The translations under genes and the position numbers were made by a program. From positions 62,001 to 126,000 of the forward strand of contig CP031964.1 of the NCBI GenBank assembly GCA_003443635.1: 64,000 nt of DNA, given 5' to 3'. Below, one piece after another: positions 61,109 to 64,000 of the stretch. The stretch's first letter is position 1; each line of letters starts with the position of its first letter. Under the pieces are notes generated by a model. It was not told where the DNA came from and ran no database searches. It saw only the letters and a list, made by a program, of their open reading frames with translations. Origin of the DNA: Flavobacteriaceae bacterium (GTDB lineage Bacteria > Bacteroidota > Bacteroidia > Flavobacteriales > Flavobacteriaceae).

Positions 61109-62149
61109 TTAAAAATTAAATCCCTCTAAAAACTTACTTATTAATATAGGTACAGGAAATGTTTTAAGCTTTGAAATTTCAACTCCTCTTTCTGGAAGTT
61201 TTGATACTTTTATTATCCAAAATTTAGTGTATAAATGTTGATGTGACAGCTTATGAATAATAGTTTTTTTATTATATAAAGCAACTGTATATGATTTCTT
61301 ATTTAAAAACTTAACAATAGTTTTATTTTTATTAAAATCTCTTTCTTTTAAATCTTCATTAGTTTCAACAAGTGGGAATTGATATAAATTTTGCCAAATA
61401 CCTTTACCTATTCGCTGTTCTAAAATGGTTCGCTTATCTTCAGAAATGAAAACCAAAAAATTAAAATGCTTTTTTGTGACTTTCAGTTTTTTCAACTTTA
61501 CAGGAAGTATCACTATTTTATTAAGTTCTCGAGCTGTGCATTTTTCGCATAAAGGGCAAACATTACAATTAGGGTTTTTAGGTTTGCATTGTCGCGAACC
61601 AAACTCCATTAAGCTTTGATTGTAATCTCCTATATTTTTTTTAGGTAAAAGCTTCTGTGCTAAATTTTTAAATTCTTTAACTCCTTCCGTTGAGTTAATA
61701 GGAGTTTCAATTCCAAAATAACGAGATAGTAAGCGATATACATTTCCATCTACCACAGCAGTAGATTCTTCAAAACAAATTGAAGCAATCGCACTTGCAG
61801 TATAATCACCTATTCCTTTTAGTTTTAAAAGCTCATTATAAGAAGTTGGAAAAACGCCATTAAACTCATTTGCAATGTGTTTTGCCGTATAATGTAAATT
61901 ACGTGCTCTAGAATAATAGCCTAACCCTTGCCATAGTTTTAAAACTGTTTCTTCTTTAGCTTTAGCAAGGTCAAAAACACTTGGAAAATTTATAACAAAG
62001 CTATCATAATAAGGTAAACCTTGTTTAATTTGAGTTTGCTGTAAAATTATTTCGGACAGCCATATATGATATGGATTTTTAGTTTTCCTCCACGGAAGGT
62101 CTCTTTTATGTATTGAATACCAGTCTGTTAAAATTTTATGAAAGTTCAT
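61109..62149 (-). CDS. mutY: A/G-specific adenine DNA glycosylase
   Basis: A 346-residue repair enzyme removing adenine opposite 8-oxoguanine. Motifs: WLSEIILQQTQI (catalytic Glu), helix-hairpin-helix LKGIGDYTASAIASI with catalytic Asp in VVDGNVYRLLSR, and the 4Fe-4S ligands CKPKNPNCNVCPLCEKC (C-x6-C-x2-C-x5-C). The C-terminal NUDIX-like domain reads 8-oxoguanine. It is the first gene of the mutY-ssb-gldE-gldD group, a gene order conserved in gliding Flavobacteriia. Confidence 0.97.
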   Translation of the reverse strand: MNFHKILTDWYSIHKRDLPWRKTKNPYHIWLSEIILQQTQIKQGLPYYDSFVINFPSVFDLAKAKEETVLKLWQGLGYYSRARNLHYTAKHIANEFNGVFPTSYNELLKLKGIGDYTASAIASICFEESTAVVDGNVYRLLSRYFGIETPINSTEGVKEFKNLAQKLLPKKNIGDYNQSLMEFGSRQCKPKNPNCNVCPLCEKCTARELNKIVILPVKLKKLKVTKKHFNFLVFISEDKRTILEQRIGKGIWQNLYQFPLVETNEDLKERDFNKNKTIVKFLNKKSYTVALYNKKTIIHKLSHQHLYTKFWIIKVSKLPERGVEISKLKTFPVPILISKFLEGFNF

Positions 62150-62168
62150 TTAAAGAAAATAGGAAGTA

Positions 62169-62177
62169 GCAAAAATA
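62169..62177 (-). promoter_or_regulatory. Promoter -7 box of mutY-ssb-gldE-gldD
   Basis: TATTTTTGC on the minus strand, 19 bases before the mutY start. Confidence 0.55.
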
Positions 62178-62235
62178 AACGTTTATTAGGTTAAATTTTA
62201 ATGATTTAGGCTTGAAATATTGAATTTAAAATACA

Positions 62236-62244
62236 TATATTTGC
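62236..62244 (+). promoter_or_regulatory. Promoter -7 box of the HU gene
   Basis: TATATTTGC, 39 bases before the ATG at 62284. A TTG at 62212 is 21 bases upstream and could be the -33 element. Confidence 0.7.
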
Positions 62245-62283
62245 ATCCCTAATAATTTTTAGTAATAATTAAAATAGCAAACA

Positions 62284-62574
62284 ATGACAAAAGCTGATAT
62301 AGTAGCGAAAATTTCAGATAAACTTGGAATTGAAAAAGGAGATGTTCAAGCAACTGTTGAAACATTTATGAATGAAGTAAAAACATCATTAGAAAGTGGT
62401 GATAATGTTTATCTAAGAGGTTTTGGTAGTTTTATCATTAAAACGAGAGCAGAAAAAACTGGTAGAAATATTTCAAAAAACACTACTATAAAAATTCCAG
62501 CTCACAATATTCCTGCATTTAAACCTGCAAAAGTTTTTGTAGAAAGTGTAAAAACTAACGTAGAAGTTAAATAA
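62284..62574 (+). CDS. HU/IHF-family DNA-binding protein
   Basis: A 96-residue histone-like protein. MTKADIVAKISDKLGIEKGDVQATVETFMNEV is the dimerisation helix pair; VYLRGFGSFIIKTRAEKTGRNISKNTTIKIPAHNIPAFKPAKVF carries the DNA-binding arms and the intercalating-proline region. Its downstream neighbour, 39 bases away, is the 29-residue basic protein; both precede rng. Expected to be abundant and nucleoid-bound. Confidence 0.96.
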   Translation: MTKADIVAKISDKLGIEKGDVQATVETFMNEVKTSLESGDNVYLRGFGSFIIKTRAEKTGRNISKNTTIKIPAHNIPAFKPAKVFVESVKTNVEVK

Positions 62575-62613
62575 AAGCATTTAAACTAATATTAATTTAA
62601 AAAAGACAATTTT

Positions 62614-62703
62614 ATGCCAAGTGGTAAAAAACGTAAAAGACACAAGGTAGCAACGCATAAGCGTAAAAAAAGAAGACGTGCTAATCGTCACAAAAAGAAA
62701 TAG
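62614..62703 (+). CDS. 29-residue basic protein, AURKAIP1/COX24-type (mS38/bS22-like) ribosomal protein
   Basis: An ORF of 29 residues with 18 Lys/Arg residues: MPSGKKRKRHKVATHKRKK then RRRANRHKKK. The ORF is too short for usual gene finders. Its pattern matches the AURKAIP1/COX24 domain, the core of mitochondrial mS38 and related to mycobacterial bS22, which binds rRNA. It lies between HU and a terminator, so probably cotranscribed with HU. It is most likely a small ribosome component. Confidence 0.8.
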   Translation: MPSGKKRKRHKVATHKRKKRRRANRHKKK

Positions 62704-62707
62704 CATG

Positions 62708-62732
62708 AAAAAGTAGTTTTTAACTACTTTTT
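62708..62732 (+). terminator. Intrinsic terminator after the HU/small-protein operon
   Basis: AAAAAGTAGTT (62708-62718), loop TTT, AACTACTTTTT (62722-62732), starting 5 bases after the stop of the 29-residue ORF. Confidence 0.88.
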
Positions 62733-62758
62733 CAGTTTTTTAAAAGTTCTTTGATATC

Positions 62759-62804
62759 AAATTCATAATTAAATACACATCTACCTATGTGTAATTATGA
62801 ATTT
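62759..62804 (+). other. Long hairpin in the rng leader
   Basis: AAATTCATAATT (62759-62770), bulge AAAT, ACACAT (62775-62780), loop CTACCT, ATGTGT (62787-62792) and AATTATGAATTT (62793-62804). The two stems add up to 18 bp with a single 4-base bulge. It lies 73 bases before the rng ATG. RNase G/E could act on it. Confidence 0.6.
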
Positions 62805-62877
62805 TACAGATTAAACCCTGTGAATCAAAATATGTATAATCCATCTGTACTTAATTGTATGGATAAAAATTAACTTT

Positions 62878-64000
62878 ATGAATAAAGAATTGATTATTCG
62901 TTCTAGTTCTAATGACGTTGATTTTGCCTTATTAAAAGATGGAAAACTAATTGAATTACAAAAAGAAGGAGATGACAACAAATTTGCCGTTGGTGATGTG
63001 TTTTTAGCCAAAATACGGAAAGCTGTCCCTGGTCTTAATGCTGCATTTGTTAATGTAGGTTACGAGAAAGATGCATTTTTGCATTATCACGATTTAGGAC
63101 CAAAACTTCCTACTCTTTTAAAATTCATTAAACGTGTAAGCACAGGTAAACTTAAAGATTATTCTTTAAAAGATTTCCCATTTGAAAAAGACATTGATAA
63201 GAATGGAAGCATCTCAGATGCTATAAAATCTAATCAATCGGTACTCGTACAAATTGTAAAAGAGCCAATATCTACCAAAGGACCCCGAATAAGCTCGGAA
63301 TTATCCATTGCTGGTCGATATTTAGTTTTAGTTCCTTTTTCTGATCGTATTTCAATTTCTCAAAAAATTGAATCAAAAGAAGAAAAAGAGCGACTTAAAA
63401 GGCTTGTTAAGAGTATAACTCCAAAAGGTTTTGGAGTTATTGTACGTACTGTTGCCGAAGGCAAAAAAGTAGCTGAACTAGATAGAGATTTACAAAATCT
63501 CTATGATCGTTGGACAGTAATGTGCAAAAAGCTACAAAAAGCAAATCATCCCAGTAAAGTGTTAGGAGAAATGAATAAAGCCTCTTCTATTTTAAGAGAC
63601 ATTTTTAATGACACATTTACATCTATAATTGTAGATGATGAATCGCTTTACATTCAAATTAAAGATTACGTGCAAGAAATTGCACCAAAAAAAGAATCAA
63701 TAGTTAAATTGTATCAGTCTAATGTTCCTGTTTTTGAAAAATTTGGAATAGAACGACAAATTAAAACATCCTTTGGACGTACTGTTTCTATGGCAAAAGG
63801 CGCTTATTTAGTAATTGAACATACTGAAGCCCTTCATGTTATAGATGTAAATAGTGGTAATCGCTCAAACAAAGCAAAAAGTCAAGAGGATACAGCTTTA
63901 GAAGTTAATATGATCGCTGCTTCAGAAATGGCTCGTCAATTACGTTTACGTGATATGGGTGGCATTATTGTAGTCGATTTTATCGATATGGGAAAAGCTG
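62878..64000 (+). CDS. rng: Ribonuclease G/E (3' end cut by window)
   Basis: Endoribonuclease for rRNA and mRNA processing; 374 residues are in the window. The S1 RNA-binding domain begins near residue 37 (GDVFLAKIRKAVPGLNAAFVNVGYEKDAFLHYHD) and has an inserted stretch (PKLPTLLKFIKRVSTGKLKDYS) as in Bacteroidota RNase G. The catalytic Asp pair lies in HVIDVNSGN (D323) and VVDFIDMG (D367). A large hairpin occupies the leader. Confidence 0.96.
   Translation, partial: MNKELIIRSSSNDVDFALLKDGKLIELQKEGDDNKFAVGDVFLAKIRKAVPGLNAAFVNVGYEKDAFLHYHDLGPKLPTLLKFIKRVSTGKLKDYSLKDFPFEKDIDKNGSISDAIKSNQSVLVQIVKEPISTKGPRISSELSIAGRYLVLVPFSDRISISQKIESKEEKERLKRLVKSITPKGFGVIVRTVAEGKKVAELDRDLQNLYDRWTVMCKKLQKANHPSKVLGEMNKASSILRDIFNDTFTSIIVDDESLYIQIKDYVQEIAPKKESIVKLYQSNVPVFEKFGIERQIKTSFGRTVSMAKGAYLVIEHTEALHVIDVNSGNRSNKAKSQEDTALEVNMIAASEMARQLRLRDMGGIIVVDFIDMGKA

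Noticed and set aside
1-64000. CRISPR arrays, tRNA or rRNA genes, insertion sequences, prophage or integrase genes
   Set aside because: None was seen: no evenly spaced repeats, no transposase or integrase motif, and no cloverleaf recognised by eye. A tRNA or CRISPR search program would settle this.

Overview
The window is an ordinary, densely coded chromosomal stretch from a low-GC member of the Flavobacteriaceae (Bacteroidota). Lineage evidence: gliding and type IX secretion (T9SS) genes gldD and gldE, a T9SS C-terminal sorting domain, DnaE with a fused N-terminal exonuclease, archaeal-type GGGP synthase, long charged tails on bS16 and bL21, and repeated upstream boxes of the form TAnnTTTG with little Shine-Dalgarno signal. 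I see no rRNA, tRNA, CRISPR array, insertion sequence or prophage, and no gene-free stretch longer than 300 bases.

Layout. 1-4214: dnaE (3' end outside the window). 4434-8183: rpsP, rimM, a TrmN6-type methyltransferase, glutaryl-CoA-type dehydrogenase, small membrane protein. 8383-17730: phosphoesterase, hybrid kinase, nfu-mrp, ATL/LysE/trmB, a glycosyltransferase and a PhoR/PhoB-like pair. 17945-19827: a mini T9SS-tail protein, a LuxE-type protein and a YHS protein. 19929-26372: tyrS, epimerase, GT2/pyrC/DUF4296 operon, DUF4271-hemD. 26464-34527: pckA, saccharopine dehydrogenase, Lrp regulator, YugP peptidase, leuS. 34766-40140: EamA exporter, ftsX/DUF3098/uppP/truB, two envelope proteins. 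40127-46946: thioredoxin-like protein, tag, aat, AtoE transporter, DUF3127, flavin reductase, kinase, HIT, greA. 47181-54791: lipoprotein, TonB receptor, arfB, DUF4301, NadR-like ATPase, pnuC, thiamine-binding protein, GGGP synthase, PPTase. 54945-64000: ahcY, rpmA/rplU, EamA, gldD-gldE-ssb-mutY, HU, a 29-residue basic protein, and rng (3' end outside the window).

The most informative region is 47.6-53.4 kb. A TPP riboswitch sits directly behind a TAnnTTTGC promoter and in front of a TonB-dependent receptor. Genes for a thiamine-binding-type protein, a PnuC transporter and a NadR-like P-loop ATPase lie upstream on the same strand. Together they look like an outer-to-inner-membrane thiamine (or thiamine-precursor) uptake and trapping system.

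The other strong non-coding signals are structured leader RNAs: a 13-bp helix in front of ahcY, two stacked hairpins in front of greA (the first followed by a T-run), and an 18-bp two-part stem in front of rng. Also notable are REP-like palindromes on both sides of leuS, an extra block of about 75 residues in LeuRS, an SSB-like acidic tip on the DUF3127 protein, and palindromes overlapping the promoters of gcdH and an EamA transporter.
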